DNA from: Ottowia thiooxydans DSM 14619
GTDB lineage: Bacteria; Pseudomonadota; Gammaproteobacteria; Burkholderiales; Burkholderiaceae_C
Reading direction: 5' to 3'
Assembly: GCF_000422885.1 (NCBI RefSeq)
Contig: NZ_AUGX01000012.1
Coordinates: 186,001-250,000, forward strand
Length of the DNA: 64,000 bases
Shown here: positions 51,612 through 62,102 of the stretch, in pieces
How the letters are laid out: each line of letters begins with the position of its first letter
How positions within the stretch are numbered: the first letter of the stretch is position 1
Notes under the pieces: generated by a model
Database searches by the model: none
Told to the model about the DNA's origin: nothing
The model's input: the letters and a program-made list of their open reading frames with translations, nothing else
Program-made: the position numbers and the translations under genes

Positions 51612-53297
51612 ATGTCTGAATCTTTTGCCGCCCTGTTCGAAGAATCCCTGCAACGCACGGAAATGCGCCCAGGCGAAGTCATCACCGCTGAGGTGGTGCG
51701 TGTCGAACACAACTTTGTCGTCGTCAATGCTGGGCTGAAATCCGAAGCCTACATTCCAATCGAAGAATTCAAGAACGACCAGGGCGAAGTTGAAGTCGAG
51801 CCAGGTGCATTCGTACCTGTGGCCATCGGCTCCATCGAAAACGGCTACGGCGACACCATTCTGAGCCGTGACACGGCCAAGCGCCTGGCCTCTTGGCTGG
51901 CACTTGAGAAAGCACTGGAATCCGGCGATTTCGTTACCGGTACCACCAGCGGCAAAGTCAAGGGCGGCCTCACTGTGCTGGTCAATGGCATCCGTGCCTT
52001 CCTGCCAGGCTCGCTGGTCGACACACGTCCAACCAAGGACCTGACTCCGTACGAAAACAAAACGCTGGAGTTCAAGGTCATCAAGCTGGACCGCAAGCGC
52101 AACAACGTCGTGCTGTCACGCCGTGCTGTGGTCGAAGCCAGCATGGGCGAAGAGCGCGCCAAGCTGATGGAAACGCTGAAAGAAGGCGCCATCGTTCACG
52201 GCGTGGTCAAGAACATCACCGAGTACGGCGCATTCGTCGACCTGGGTGGCATCGACGGCCTGCTGCACATCACCGACATGGCCTGGCGCCGTGTACGCCA
52301 CCCTTCCGAGGTGGTCACTGCCGGTCAAGAAATCACCGCCAAGATCCTCAAGTTCGACACCGAGAAAAACCGTGTCAGCCTGGGTCTCAAGCAAATGGGC
52401 GACGACCCATGGATGGGCGTCAGCCGCCGCTACCCACAAGGTACCCGCATGTTCGGCAAAGTCACCAATATCGCCGATTACGGCGCGTTTGTTGAGCTGG
52501 AGCCAGGCATCGAAGGTTTGGTGCACGTGTCCGAAATGGACTGGACGAACAAGAACGTTGCACCTTCCAAGATCGTTTCGCTGGGCGACGAAGTCGAAAT
52601 CATGGTTCTGGAGATCGACGAAGACAAGCGCCGTATCTCCCTGGGCATGAAACAGTGCCGTGCCAACCCATGGCAAGAGTTCGCGCAAAACACCAAGCGC
52701 GGTGACCGCGTCAAAGGCCCGATCAAATCGATCACCGACTTCGGCGTGTTCGTTGGCTTGGCTGCCGGTATCGATGGCCTGGTGCACCTGTCCGATCTGT
52801 CCTGGAACGAAACGGGTGAAGCCGCTGTTCGCAACTACAAGAAGGGCCAGGAAGTCGAAGCTATCGTTCTGGCCGTCGATGTGGACCGCGAACGCATCAG
52901 CTTGGGCATCAAACAGCTCGACCAAGACCCGTTCACCACTTTCGTGACCGTGAACGACAAAGGCCAGATCGTTTCTGGCAAGGTCAAGACCGTGGACGCT
53001 CGTGGCGCAGAGATCGATCTGGGCAACGACATCCTGGGTTACCTGCGTGTTTCCGAGATCAGCCGCGATCGCGTGGAAGATGCCAGCCAAGTGCTGAAAG
53101 TCGGCGACGAAGTGACCGCTGTGGTGGTTAACGTTGATCGCAAAACGCGCAACATCCAGTTGTCTGTGAAGGCCAAGGATGCTGTTGATCAGCAAGAAGC
53201 CATCCAATCGCTGAGCCAGCAATCGTCACGCGAGCATGCAGGCACCACCAGCCTGGGCGCTCTGTTGCGCGCAAAACTGGACTCCAGCGACAAGTAA
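51612..53297 (+). CDS. rpsA: Ribosomal protein S1
   Basis: 561 aa from ATG 51612 with six S1/OB repeats; repeats 3-6 carry the usual [40 protein letters not shown] and [20 protein letters not shown] motifs. Binds mRNA on the 30S subunit and initiates translation. Usual cmk-rpsA-ihfB order. The 254-bp leader (51358-51611) contains no gene and may hold the autoregulated promoter and leader. Confidence 0.97.
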   Translation: MSESFAALFEESLQRTEMRPGEVITAEVVRVEHNFVVVNAGLKSEAYIPIEEFKNDQGEVEVEPGAFVPVAIGSIENGYGDTILSRDTAKRLASWLALEKALESGDFVTGTTSGKVKGGLTVLVNGIRAFLPGSLVDTRPTKDLTPYENKTLEFKVIKLDRKRNNVVLSRRAVVEASMGEERAKLMETLKEGAIVHGVVKNITEYGAFVDLGGIDGLLHITDMAWRRVRHPSEVVTAGQEITAKILKFDTEKNRVSLGLKQMGDDPWMGVSRRYPQGTRMFGKVTNIADYGAFVELEPGIEGLVHVSEMDWTNKNVAPSKIVSLGDEVEIMVLEIDEDKRRISLGMKQCRANPWQEFAQNTKRGDRVKGPIKSITDFGVFVGLAAGIDGLVHLSDLSWNETGEAAVRNYKKGQEVEAIVLAVDVDRERISLGIKQLDQDPFTTFVTVNDKGQIVSGKVKTVDARGAEIDLGNDILGYLRVSEISRDRVEDASQVLKVGDEVTAVVVNVDRKTRNIQLSVKAKDAVDQQEAIQSLSQQSSREHAGTTSLGALLRAKLDSSDK

Positions 53298-53308
53298 TCA
53301 GCCTCCCC

Positions 53309-53336
53309 CGAAGCGCCTCTTTGGGGCGCTTTCTTC
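53309..53336 (+). terminator. rpsA terminator
   Basis: AAGCGCC (53311-53317) and GGCGCTT (53325-53331) pair around a short loop, followed by TCTTC. It lies 14 bp after the rpsA stop. Confidence 0.75.
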
Positions 53337-53450
53337 ACGGGCCACCCTGTGCAATCCCAACTCAAAAAGCTGGGGCCACAGGGGTTCTTTGAAGGAACGG
53401 GGAGCTGATTCACCCAGGGGGCGATAACGCATCCTGACGCTGAATCTCAC

Positions 53451-53756
53451 ATGACTCGATCAGATCTCGTTGAATTGCTGGCCGAGCGTTTTGGCCAGTT
53501 AACCCATCGCGACGCAGAAGCGGCCGTGAAGACCATTTTGGATACGATGAGTGACGCACTAACGCGCGGCCACCGCATCGAGGTCCGTGGTTTTGGCAGT
53601 TTCTCTATCAATCGCCGCGCGCCACGTCTAGGACGCAATCCGCGTACCGGTGAAAGCGTGCAGATTCCAGAACGGCGTGTACCGCATTTCAAGCCAGGCA
53701 AAGCCTTGCGTGAAACCATTGGTGCGCAATCCGTCGATATTGAAGAGACCGTTTAA
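53451..53756 (+). CDS. ihfB: Integration host factor beta subunit
   Basis: 101 aa HU/IHF fold: [18 protein letters not shown] at the start, the flexible DNA-binding arm with [20 protein letters not shown], and [11 protein letters not shown] at the end. With IHF-alpha it bends DNA, including att sites and promoters. Directly downstream of rpsA as in most betaproteobacteria. Confidence 0.96.
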   Translation: MTRSDLVELLAERFGQLTHRDAEAAVKTILDTMSDALTRGHRIEVRGFGSFSINRRAPRLGRNPRTGESVQIPERRVPHFKPGKALRETIGAQSVDIEETV

Positions 53757-53877
53757 GGTTGATCCGCATTTTTATGACAAATGGCTTCAAGGCTCTACAA
53801 CGACTGCGCTTTGCGCTGTGACTTGTAGACTGTTATTTGTCATGGCATAAAATCTTTCCCGCTCGGGAAGAAAAGAC

Positions 53878-54183
53878 ATGACCAGGCTCACCCGGCTGCT
53901 GAAGTGGATACTGAAGGCAGCCATTTTTTTTGCCCTCTTCGCATTCGCGCTGAATAACCAGCACGATGCAACTGTGCACCTGCTGTTTGGCCACCAGTGG
54001 CGGGGCCCCATGATGCTGATCGTGCTGGCTGCGTTTGCGCTTGGTGTAGTCGTGGGCGTCTTGGGGATGCTGCCCGGTTGGTGGAAACGCCGTACGCCGT
54101 CGTCGCCCGCTCCTATACCTCCCACAGGTGCTTCCACACGGACTGACGGTTCACCGCTACCTTCTCCACCGCATGGAATTTGA
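53878..54183 (+). CDS. lapA: LapA-domain inner-membrane protein
   Basis: 101 aa with two membrane segments (WILKAAIFFALFAFALNN at about 10-27 and MMLIVLAAFALGVVVGVLGM at about 43-62) and a Pro-rich basic tail, the DUF1049/LapA pattern. LapA partners with LapB in controlling LPS synthesis through LpxC. It overlaps lapB by 11 bp. Confidence 0.88.
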   Translation: MTRLTRLLKWILKAAIFFALFAFALNNQHDATVHLLFGHQWRGPMMLIVLAAFALGVVVGVLGMLPGWWKRRTPSSPAPIPPTGASTRTDGSPLPSPPHGI

Positions 54184-55333
54184 TATTAGCTGGATCTTGC
54201 TGGGCTTGCCGATCGCTTTCGCGCTCGGGTGGCTAGCCTCGCGCCTGGATTTACGCCAGCTTCGCATCGAAAATAGACAAGCCCCAAAGGCCTATTTCAA
54301 GGGACTGAATTACCTGCTCAATGAGCAGCAGGATCAGGCCATTGACTCGTTCATTGAGGCCGTTCAGAACGACCCTGACACATCCGAGCTGCATTTCGCG
54401 CTGGGCAACCTGTTTCGCCGCCGTGGCGACTATGAACGCGCCGTGCGCGTCCATGAGCACCTGCTCTCGCGGGCAGATCTTGCAAAAGGCGACCGCGAAC
54501 GCGCACAGCACGCCCTTTCTCTCGATTTTCTGAAAGCGGGCTTGCTTGATCGCGCCGAAGACGCTCTGCGCAAGCTGGACGGCACACGCTTTCAGGAGCA
54601 AGCATGGCTTACCCTGCTGGCCATTTATGAACGCTCCCGGGAGTGGCCGCAAGCAGCCGAAACGGCCCAACGCTTGCAGCAGGCCGGACACGGTGATTTC
54701 GCCAGTCGGCTGGCCCACTATCTGTGTGAGCAAGCGGCCACAGCGCTTGTACGCGCCAAGGACCCGGCCAATGCACGCACCCTTTTGGAAAAAGCCATTC
54801 AGGACGCCCCTCAGGCTGCCCGCCCGCGCATTCAGCTGGCTGCCCTGTTAACGACGCAAGGTGATCAAGCCAGTGCATTCGAAATGCTGGAGAGCCTGCA
54901 ACAAAATGCTCCTCAGGCTTTGCCGCTGGTAGCGGCAGAGTTACTCCGTACGGCACAAGCCAGTGGGCAGATCACGCGTGCGATCACCCTGCTCACTCAA
55001 AGCCACGCGGAATCGCCCTCGCTGGATGTCGCCGAAGCAATCGTTCAGGCTGAGATAGCCGGCGGCACCCCTGCCGAAGAAGCGCGCCAATGGTATGTTC
55101 GGCACATGCAGCAGGAGCCCTCGCTGATCGTTGCGGCACGCTGGCTAGCACACGAGCCTTTCGCCAATGAACAGGCGCATCCTGTGGTGCAGAAATCGCT
55201 TGACCATGCAGCGCGCCCGCTCGCTCGCTACCGCTGCGCCGCCTGCGGTTTTGAGGCACAGGCTTATTTCTGGCAATGCCCCGGCTGCCAGGCCTGGGAC
55301 AGCTTTCCACCGCGCCGCGTGGAAGAGTTGTGA
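54173..55333 (+). CDS. lapB: LPS assembly protein LapB (TPR and rubredoxin-type zinc)
   Basis: 386 aa from ATG 54173. An N-terminal membrane anchor (WILLGLPIAFALGWLASRLD), then TPR-type helices from about residue 35 (AYFKGLNYLLNEQQDQAIDS), and a C-terminal rubredoxin-like zinc site (YRCAACGF and QCPGCQAWDSFPP). It steers degradation of LpxC by FtsH and so sets LPS levels. Length and domains are normal. Convergent with the oxoprolinase gene (50 bp apart). Confidence 0.93.
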   Translation: MEFDISWILLGLPIAFALGWLASRLDLRQLRIENRQAPKAYFKGLNYLLNEQQDQAIDSFIEAVQNDPDTSELHFALGNLFRRRGDYERAVRVHEHLLSRADLAKGDRERAQHALSLDFLKAGLLDRAEDALRKLDGTRFQEQAWLTLLAIYERSREWPQAAETAQRLQQAGHGDFASRLAHYLCEQAATALVRAKDPANARTLLEKAIQDAPQAARPRIQLAALLTTQGDQASAFEMLESLQQNAPQALPLVAAELLRTAQASGQITRAITLLTQSHAESPSLDVAEAIVQAEIAGGTPAEEARQWYVRHMQQEPSLIVAARWLAHEPFANEQAHPVVQKSLDHAARPLARYRCAACGFEAQAYFWQCPGCQAWDSFPPRRVEEL

Positions 55334-55383
55334 GAACCTGAATTCGGTTACGGCTAGGCTCTCGTTACGGCCACTGCGGTAGT

Positions 55384-58300
55384 TCACACCGGAGTTCCAA
55401 AACCTCCTCCACCAGGGGTGTGAATCTCAAAGACATCCCCTGGCTGCATTTCTGTACTGCCGATGTGGCCAAGCTCTTCTATGCGCCCGTCAGCTCTCAC
55501 CACGCGGTTAATTCCCACCGCGCCCGCACCGCCACCAGCCATACCAAACGCGCCCTGCAGGCGCCCATTGCTGAGAATGCTCACGGTCATCGGTGCCAGG
55601 AAGCGTACCCGCCGTATGCCCCCATTGCCGCCTGGCCAGCGGCCCTTGCCGCCAGAATCAGGGCGTATTTCATAGCTTTCCAACTGGACGGGGAAACGCC
55701 ATTCGAGCACCTCTGGATCTGTCATCCGTGAATTGGTCATGTGCGTCTGCACCACGCTTGTGCCCGGAAAACCTCCTGAGAGCTGCCCCTGGCTGTCGAA
55801 GATGCCACCAGCTCCAGAGCCACCGGAGATGGTTTCGTAGTACTGAATGGCACCGTTGCCAAAAGTGAAATTGTTCATGGTGCACTGGCTGGCCCCCATC
55901 AATCCCAGGGCGCCAATGAGCGCGTTGGTGATGCAGGTGGAGGTTTCCACATTGCCGGCCACTACAGAGGCCGGCGGTTGGGGCTTCAGCATGCAGCCTT
56001 CTGGAATGATGATCTCAATTGGTTTCAGGCAACCGGCATTGAGCGGGATGTCGTCATCGACCAGCATGCGAAAGACGTAAAGTACCGCCGCCATACACAC
56101 TGCAGTGGGCGCATTGAAGTTATTGCTTTGCTGCAGTGATGTGCCTGTGAAATCTACTTTGGCGGTGCGGGATTCAGCGTCGATCGTCACTGCCACCTGA
56201 ATCTGCGCGGCGTTGTCCATGGTGAGCGTAAAGCTTCCGGCCTTCAGCCGAGCTGCCAGTCTAGTGATGGCGCGGCGCACCGATTCCTCCGCGTTATCTT
56301 GCACATGCTGCATGTAGGCCTGCACCACATCGAGCCCGAATTGATCGAGCATCTTGCGCAATTCCTGAACCCCTTTCTCGTTGGCTGCAATCTGCGCTCG
56401 CAGATCCGCCATGTTCTGCTGCGGGTTGCGGCTCGGGTACTCGCCGGAGGCCAGTAAATCGAGCATTTCTTTTTCTCGCAAATGGCCTCGATCAACCAGC
56501 TTGACATTGTCGATTTGCACACCCTCTTCTTCTATGCGGGTTGAAAAGGGAGGCATAGAGCCGGGTGAAATACCTCCAATATCGGCGTGATGGCCTCTGC
56601 TTCCCACATAGAAAAGAGGCTGTTCAGCGGCCGCGGAGTGTTCCGCCTGGGCATCACCGCTTTCACGCAATGCTGCAGGAATCAGGGCCTCGCCCGCAGC
56701 ATAGACTGGCGTGATGACCGTGATATCCGGTAGGTGGGTTCCACCGTGATAGGGATCATTCAATACAAAAACGTCTCCGCGTTGCGTAGTGCCTTGGTTT
56801 TCCCGGATGACGGTCTTGATGCTCTCTCCCATGCTGCCCAGATGCACGGGCATATGAGGAGCGTTGGCGATCAGGTTGCCCTGTGCATCGAACAGAGCAC
56901 AGGAAAAATCGAGTCGCTCCTTGATGTTCACCGAGTAGGCCGTGTTTTGCAACTGCAGCCCCATTTGCTCCGCTATGTTCATGAAGAGGTTGTTGAAAAC
57001 CTCCAGCAGAACTGGGTCCACGGAAGTGCCTGCCGCGAACTGAAGCACCCGGTCAGTACGCCGCTCCAACACAATGTGATTGAGAGCCGTCAGGCGGGCT
57101 TCCCAGCCTGGCTCAAGCACCGTGGTGGCATTCTGCTCTGCAATGATGGCAGGCCCCGGAAATACGTCACCCGGGCGCAGATCATCTCGATCGATCAGTG
57201 CAGCCTCCATCCATTGCGGTTGGCCATCCAAACCGGAGGTGTAGATGCGTACGGTGTCTCGGCGCGGCACCTCCCGTGGTGGGTGCAAGGGCTGCGCCTC
57301 TTCGGAAGGTGCCGTACCCGCCACCACTGCTTCTACCGACACGGCCTCAGCTACCAATGCCTTGCCGTGCATCAAAAAGGCAAAGCGCTGACGGTACGCC
57401 GTCTCGAACGCCACGGTAATTTCTTGCATCACGGCATCATCAGATGTCTGCCCACCCTGAAGATGCGGAAACGGCAAGATAAGCGCGGAATCTGTGCCTT
57501 CATAGCGTACGTGCACGCGCCGGTGAATGGTGATGTCTCCACGGCTGCCCTGCTGTCGCTCAAGCTCGCCCTGAGCGGTCAGAGCCAATTGACCAAGGAC
57601 ATCCCGAAGGGTGGAAATAGATTCGGGCTCCAGCCGCTGCTCAATGGCTGTCTCGCGCATGACATTTTGATCGGCCAGGCCCATGCCATAAGCAGACAAC
57701 ACACCAGCCAACGGGTGCACCAGCACCCTTTTCATGCCAAGGGCATCAGCTACTGCGCAAGCATGCTGACCACCGGCACCGCCGAAGCATTGAAGTGTGT
57801 AACGCGTCACGTCATAACCGCGTGCCACACTGATTTTTTTGATGGCGCCGGCCATCTGCTGCACAGCGATCTTGATGAAACCGTGCGCCACATCTTCAGC
57901 AGAGCGACCGGCAGACTCCGCCATCTCGGTGAACCGCTCGCGCACCACATCGGCATCGAGCGCCTGGTCTGCGCTCACTCCAAATACCTTGGGAAAATGC
58001 GCAGGCTGTAGCTTGCCAACCATGACGTTGGCATCGGTTACGGCCAATGGCCCGCCCCGCCGGTAGCTGGCTGGACCGGGGTTGGCACCAGCGCTCTGCG
58101 GGCCCACACGAAAGCGCGCACCATCAAATTGCAGGATAGATCCTCCGCCTGCCGCCACGGTGTGGATGCTCATCATCGGCGCGCGCATGCGCACGCCTGC
58201 CACCTGTGTTTCAAACTCCCGCTCGAATTGACCAGCGTAGTGGCTCACATCCGTGCTGGTGCCCCCCATGTCGAAGCCGATCACTCGTGGGGCGACATCC

Positions 58301-59166
58301 GTCTGCGGGGAAAAATGCGGGTATGCCAGCTCCGCTGTACGGGCCATGCCCACAATACCGCCTGCCGGGCCTGAAAGGATGGCATCTTTGCCCTGAAATG
58401 CGTGCGCATCCGTCAGTCCCCCTGACGATTGCATGAAGAGTAGTTTGACGCCAGGCATTTCACCCGCTACTTGTTCCACATATCGGCGCAAGACAGGCGA
58501 AAGATAGGCATCGGCTACGGTCGTGTCGCCCCGGCTGACGAACTTCATCATCGAGCTGGTTTCGTGGCTGGTGCTGACTTGAGTAAATCCGATCTCGCGC
58601 GCCATTGCAGCTGCGATTTGCTCATGCTCGCCATGACGGTAACCGTGCATGAACACGATGGCCACTGAGCGTAGGCCCCGTTGGTAGTGCTCCAGCAGGT
58701 CTTTTCGCAAAAGAGGCTCATCCAGGGGTCTATGCAATTCACCCCGTGCGCCTACTCGCTCGTCCGCCTCCACCACGGCGCAATAGAGCAACTCAGGCAG
58801 CACAACGTGGCGATCAAACAGCCGGGGGCGGTTTTGGTAGGCGATGCGTAAGCCATCCTTGAGGCCGCGCGTAGTGACGAGCAGCGTGGGCTCCCCCCTT
58901 CTCTCCAGTAGCGCGTTGGTAGCCACAGTGGTGCCCATCTTCACGCACTCCACCAGTTCCGGCGTGATGGCTTGCCCATTTTCCAGGCCCAGCAAATGCC
59001 GAATGCCAGCCACAGCCGCATCCGCATACTGCTCCGGGTTCTCCGATAAAAGCTTGTGCGTAACGATGCCGCCGTCGGGTCGACGGGCGACCAGATCGGT
59101 GAAAGTGCCACCTCTATCGATCCAAAATTGCCACCGATGAGAAGCGAGAGCCTGCTTAGAGGACAT
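55384..59166 (-). CDS. 5-oxoprolinase (ATP-hydrolysing), fused HyuA-HyuB type
   Basis: 1260 aa. The N-terminal half is a HyuA-type actin-fold ATPase (IDRGGTFTDLVARRPDGG, MGTTVATNALLERRG, IGFDMGGTSTDVSHY, QCFGGAGGQHACAVADALGM). From about residue 725 follows the HyuB half (FNNLFMNIAEQMGLQLQNTA, then NIKERLDFSCALFD, LNDPYHGGTHLPDITVITP). Such fused proteins open 5-oxoproline to glutamate with ATP. Start ATG 59166 has AGGAGA upstream. Hydantoinase activity is possible, but the single-chain length favours oxoprolinase. Confidence 0.92.
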   Translation of the reverse strand: MSSKQALASHRWQFWIDRGGTFTDLVARRPDGGIVTHKLLSENPEQYADAAVAGIRHLLGLENGQAITPELVECVKMGTTVATNALLERRGEPTLLVTTRGLKDGLRIAYQNRPRLFDRHVVLPELLYCAVVEADERVGARGELHRPLDEPLLRKDLLEHYQRGLRSVAIVFMHGYRHGEHEQIAAAMAREIGFTQVSTSHETSSMMKFVSRGDTTVADAYLSPVLRRYVEQVAGEMPGVKLLFMQSSGGLTDAHAFQGKDAILSGPAGGIVGMARTAELAYPHFSPQTDVAPRVIGFDMGGTSTDVSHYAGQFEREFETQVAGVRMRAPMMSIHTVAAGGGSILQFDGARFRVGPQSAGANPGPASYRRGGPLAVTDANVMVGKLQPAHFPKVFGVSADQALDADVVRERFTEMAESAGRSAEDVAHGFIKIAVQQMAGAIKKISVARGYDVTRYTLQCFGGAGGQHACAVADALGMKRVLVHPLAGVLSAYGMGLADQNVMRETAIEQRLEPESISTLRDVLGQLALTAQGELERQQGSRGDITIHRRVHVRYEGTDSALILPFPHLQGGQTSDDAVMQEITVAFETAYRQRFAFLMHGKALVAEAVSVEAVVAGTAPSEEAQPLHPPREVPRRDTVRIYTSGLDGQPQWMEAALIDRDDLRPGDVFPGPAIIAEQNATTVLEPGWEARLTALNHIVLERRTDRVLQFAAGTSVDPVLLEVFNNLFMNIAEQMGLQLQNTAYSVNIKERLDFSCALFDAQGNLIANAPHMPVHLGSMGESIKTVIRENQGTTQRGDVFVLNDPYHGGTHLPDITVITPVYAAGEALIPAALRESGDAQAEHSAAAEQPLFYVGSRGHHADIGGISPGSMPPFSTRIEEEGVQIDNVKLVDRGHLREKEMLDLLASGEYPSRNPQQNMADLRAQIAANEKGVQELRKMLDQFGLDVVQAYMQHVQDNAEESVRRAITRLAARLKAGSFTLTMDNAAQIQVAVTIDAESRTAKVDFTGTSLQQSNNFNAPTAVCMAAVLYVFRMLVDDDIPLNAGCLKPIEIIIPEGCMLKPQPPASVVAGNVETSTCITNALIGALGLMGASQCTMNNFTFGNGAIQYYETISGGSGAGGIFDSQGQLSGGFPGTSVVQTHMTNSRMTDPEVLEWRFPVQLESYEIRPDSGGKGRWPGGNGGIRRVRFLAPMTVSILSNGRLQGAFGMAGGGAGAVGINRVVRADGRIEELGHIGSTEMQPGDVFEIHTPGGGGFGTPV

Positions 59167-59247
59167 ATTTCTCCTTTGTCCGACCCATATTGTGGCTAAG
59201 ATGCCGGTCCGGGCCCTTTAGGGCCGTTCATGACAGGTTGAGTTCTC

Positions 59248-60246
59248 GTGTTCAAGAATCTGATGCTGTACCGTCTTGGTCCCATTTGGCCCGCGACGGC
59301 AGCGCAACTCGAAGAGGCGTTGGCTGCAGAGCCTTTCGTCGAATGCGGCGCTTCGCAGCAAAAATCCAGTGGCTGGGTCCCGCCCCGCGGCGAGGAGCAC
59401 GGCGCGCTGGTTGAAACAGTCGCTGGCCAATGGATCGCGCGGCTGGCGATCGAAACCAAAGCAGTGCCGGGCGAAGCCGTCAGGCGCAAGACGCAGGAAG
59501 CCATCGAACACATTGAAAAAACCACCGGTCGCAAGCCTGGCAAGAAGGAAACGCGGGATCTGCGTGACGACGCCCTTCAGTCCCTGCTGCCTCAAGCCTT
59601 TCCACGGCTAGGCCACATCACGCTTTGGATCGATCCCGAAAACCGCTGGCTGGTGCTCGACGCCAGCGCGCAAGGCAAGGCGGACGAGATCATCTCCAGC
59701 CTGTCTCGCGTTTCAGGCCAGGGTTTTACCGTGAGTCTGCTGCAAACCAAGCTTTCCCCACAGGCGGCCATGTCCGCGTGGCTGGCCGCGGAGTCGGAAG
59801 AAGAACTCCCGGAAGCTTTTCACGTGGAGCGCGAATGCGAACTCAAGGGCAGCGGAGAAGAGCCATCGGTCGTCAAATTCAGCCGACATGACCTTGCTAC
59901 CGACGAGGTGCGCCAGCACATCCGGGAAGGCAAGCTTCCCACCCGGTTGGCGCTGGGCTGGCAAGGCCGGGTGGGCTTCACGCTCACGCAGACGCTCCAG
60001 CTGAAAAAGATAGCCTTCCAGGAAGGCGTTTTCGAGGAAGGCACCAAAGACAAGGACGAAGACCGCTTCGATGCCGACGTCGCCTTGTCTACTGGTGAGT
60101 TGGGCGCGTTGATACCGGATCTGATCGAAGCCCTGGGCGGGGAAGCCGAACCCGGCGCTCTGGATGTCAATGCCCCTGCAGTGCCCGCCAAAGCCCCTCA
60201 AGAGTCCGCCGCACCGGTAGCAGACGATGAGGACCCACCTTTTTGA
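59248..60246 (+). CDS. rdgC: Recombination-associated protein RdgC
   Basis: 332 aa from a GTG at 59248. Family hallmarks: MFKNLMLYRLGPIWPATAAQ, LEEALAAEPFVECG, SSGWVPPRGEEHGALVE, TRDLRDDALQSLLPQAF and FSRHDLATDEVRQHIREGKL. RdgC forms a ring around DNA and limits RecA activity. Divergent from the oxoprolinase gene; ends with a short acidic tail (DDEDPPF). Confidence 0.95.
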   Translation: MFKNLMLYRLGPIWPATAAQLEEALAAEPFVECGASQQKSSGWVPPRGEEHGALVETVAGQWIARLAIETKAVPGEAVRRKTQEAIEHIEKTTGRKPGKKETRDLRDDALQSLLPQAFPRLGHITLWIDPENRWLVLDASAQGKADEIISSLSRVSGQGFTVSLLQTKLSPQAAMSAWLAAESEEELPEAFHVERECELKGSGEEPSVVKFSRHDLATDEVRQHIREGKLPTRLALGWQGRVGFTLTQTLQLKKIAFQEGVFEEGTKDKDEDRFDADVALSTGELGALIPDLIEALGGEAEPGALDVNAPAVPAKAPQESAAPVADDEDPPF

Positions 60247-60311
60247 GCTAAGCGCATGATCAAGGTATCTTCGTAGAGACTTTGATCGCACTCCAGAAAC
60301 GGATACACCTC

Positions 60312-60692
60312 ATGCATGCCGTCATCGCCATCTGCCTTGGAGCCTGCGTGGGGTCTCTAGCGCGTTGGCAGCTTGGAATCTGGATGAACCAGCCTGGCGC
60401 CTGGATGCCCTGGGGCACCTTGGCGGCCAACCTGATTGGTGGTTATCTGATCGGCATCTGCGTGGCGGTTTTTCACCATCACCCGGAACTGGATCCAGTT
60501 TGGCGTCTGGCACTGATCACGGGATTTCTAGGCGCACTAACCACGTTTTCCAGCTTCAGCGCTGAGGTGGTCGACATGCTAATGCAGCAACGCTACCCAC
60601 AAGCCCTGGGCACTGTGGCCCTGCACCTGGTTGGATCGCTGCTGATGACCATTGCCGGAATCAGATCAGCGTACCTGATCATTGCGAGGTAA
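60312..60692 (+). CDS. crcB: Fluoride channel CrcB/Fluc
   Basis: 126 aa with four membrane helices and the signatures GACVGSLARWQLG, WGTLAANLIGGYLIG and GFLGALTTFSSFSAEV, the fluoride-pore residues of Fluc. Dimeric passive fluoride exporter. I saw no fluoride riboswitch in the 66-bp leader. Confidence 0.95.
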   Translation: MHAVIAICLGACVGSLARWQLGIWMNQPGAWMPWGTLAANLIGGYLIGICVAVFHHHPELDPVWRLALITGFLGALTTFSSFSAEVVDMLMQQRYPQALGTVALHLVGSLLMTIAGIRSAYLIIAR

Positions 60693-60762
60693 CACCCTGA
60701 GCCTGCGACGACAGGGCGAGCTGGCACTGTTGACCGCTATAGAGCTTGAGCCAACCGAGAGA

Positions 60763-61191
60763 TCAGCCCGGCACGCCCACGATCACGCTGGATGCTTTGA
60801 AAAGCGCCGTGGCTGGCTGGCCTGGTACGAGGCCCAGCCTGTTCGCACTTTCTTGTGTCACGATGGCCGCGACGCGGGAGCCACCAGGCAGATCGATCAC
60901 CACTTCGGCATTGACGGCACCTTGTTGTACTTGAGTCAAGGTACCAGAGAAGCGATTGCGGGTGGAAAAGCGGGCGCCCGCCTCGTCGGTGACGACGATG
61001 ACCGACGAGGCCTTCACCAAGGCGAACGCCGCCTTCCCTGGCTCCAGCCCCAAGTTCACTACGCTTTCGTGTGTGAGAACGGCGACGACCTTCAAGCCGC
61101 TAGGGGTCGTGATCTCCACCTCGTCATTGACAGCTCCAGGCTTCACCCCGGTGACGGTTCCATCGAACTGATTACGTGCACTCGTTTTCAT
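60763..61191 (-). CDS. Molbindin (two Mop/TOBE domains)
   Basis: 142 aa made of two related Mop domains: residues about 1-70 (ARNQFDGTVTGVKPGAVNDE, THESVVNLGLEPGKAAFAL) and 73-142 (TRNRFSGTLTQVQQGAVNAE, TQESANRLGLVPGQPATAL). Such proteins store molybdate as hexamers or trimers of dimers. RBS AAGGAG is good. Follows modE in the same direction, 50 bp apart; no modABC transporter in the window. Confidence 0.9.
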   Translation of the reverse strand: MKTSARNQFDGTVTGVKPGAVNDEVEITTPSGLKVVAVLTHESVVNLGLEPGKAAFALVKASSVIVVTDEAGARFSTRNRFSGTLTQVQQGAVNAEVVIDLPGGSRVAAIVTQESANRLGLVPGQPATALFKASSVIVGVPG

Positions 61192-61241
61192 AGCAAAACT
61201 CCTTCAAATCAAAAATTGACAGATTCATGGTGCATAAAGTA

Positions 61242-62006
61242 TCAGGCAAGTGCCAGCACCACGGCACTCCCCTCTACATGCGCCTGCGCTTTACTGCCCG
61301 CACGCAATCGATTGGGGCGCGCTGCAAACCCGACCAACTGCTGCCCAGACGCCAACGTCAACACCAACTCATCTGTACTGGTGCCGCGAGCAACTCGCAG
61401 TACCCTGCCCGGCAGGCAATTACCGGACTCACCGGAGGCATCAGGGACATCAGAATCACCAGGCTCAATACGGACCGCCGTTGCCTTGCACAGCGCCAAT
61501 ATGGGCTGCCCTGGCTTTAGCTCCAAAAGCTCAATGCTTTCACGCGTCACGAATGAGGTCAGCTCATGGCCTCCCGGTAACGCTACTACGGCGCGCACCA
61601 TTGGATCGCGAGCTCCGGCGCTCTCCAGCCGCGCCACCACGCAAGGCAAATGGTTGCGCATGCTGGTACGCGGGCCTGTCAACACGCCAATTGAAGGCGA
61701 ATTGATTCGGTCCAGCACATCGCGACGCGCGGCATCCATCTGCCCTGCTGCTTCCAGTAAACGCGCTCCAGCGGGTGTCAGCCGCGCGCCACCGCCACCG
61801 GATCCACCGACGCTGCTGTCCACCAAGGGCTCGCCAGCCAGGTTGGTGAGCGTATGAACGGCCTGCCAAGCCGCTTTGTAGCTAACGCCCGCTGAGCGAG
61901 AAGCCTGAGAAATGGATCCGTGCAGACCCACCAGGTGCAGGATCTCAATGCGCTTGTCAGCGCGGGCATAACCCAGTGAGAAAGCAGATAGTGGCTTGGT
62001 TTTCAT
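61242..62006 (-). CDS. modE: Molybdate-responsive regulator ModE
   Basis: 254 aa: an N-terminal LysR-like winged helix (RIEILHLVGLHGSISQASRS, AGVSYKAAWQAVHTL) with the Gly-rich wing GGSGGGGARLTPAG, then two Mop/TOBE domains (VRAVVALPGGHELTSFVTRE and VLTLASGQQLVGFAARPNRL). It binds molybdate and controls molybdenum uptake and use genes. Probably co-transcribed with the molbindin gene. Confidence 0.93.
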   Translation of the reverse strand: MKTKPLSAFSLGYARADKRIEILHLVGLHGSISQASRSAGVSYKAAWQAVHTLTNLAGEPLVDSSVGGSGGGGARLTPAGARLLEAAGQMDAARRDVLDRINSPSIGVLTGPRTSMRNHLPCVVARLESAGARDPMVRAVVALPGGHELTSFVTRESIELLELKPGQPILALCKATAVRIEPGDSDVPDASGESGNCLPGRVLRVARGTSTDELVLTLASGQQLVGFAARPNRLRAGSKAQAHVEGSAVVLALA

Positions 62007-62102
62007 GCGTCGTATTTTGCATTGACTAATGACAAGAACACGAGCGAAAGCGCCCCCACAAGAAATTCCTGGAGGGCGAGGTGCTTAGCTGCTTCTTTGC
62101 AG

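Noticed and set aside
52116-53222. A 368-codon minus-strand frame inside rpsA.
   Set aside because: Shadow of the repetitive S1 domains; it repeats with the same periodicity as the S1 repeats.
56734-58011. A 425-codon plus-strand frame inside the oxoprolinase gene.
   Set aside because: It is antisense to a clearly conserved coding region and matches no protein family; GC-rich codon bias opens such shadow frames.
60247-60311. A fluoride riboswitch before crcB.
   Set aside because: The 65-bp leader lacks the conserved GGCGATGG-type core and the pseudoknot partner.
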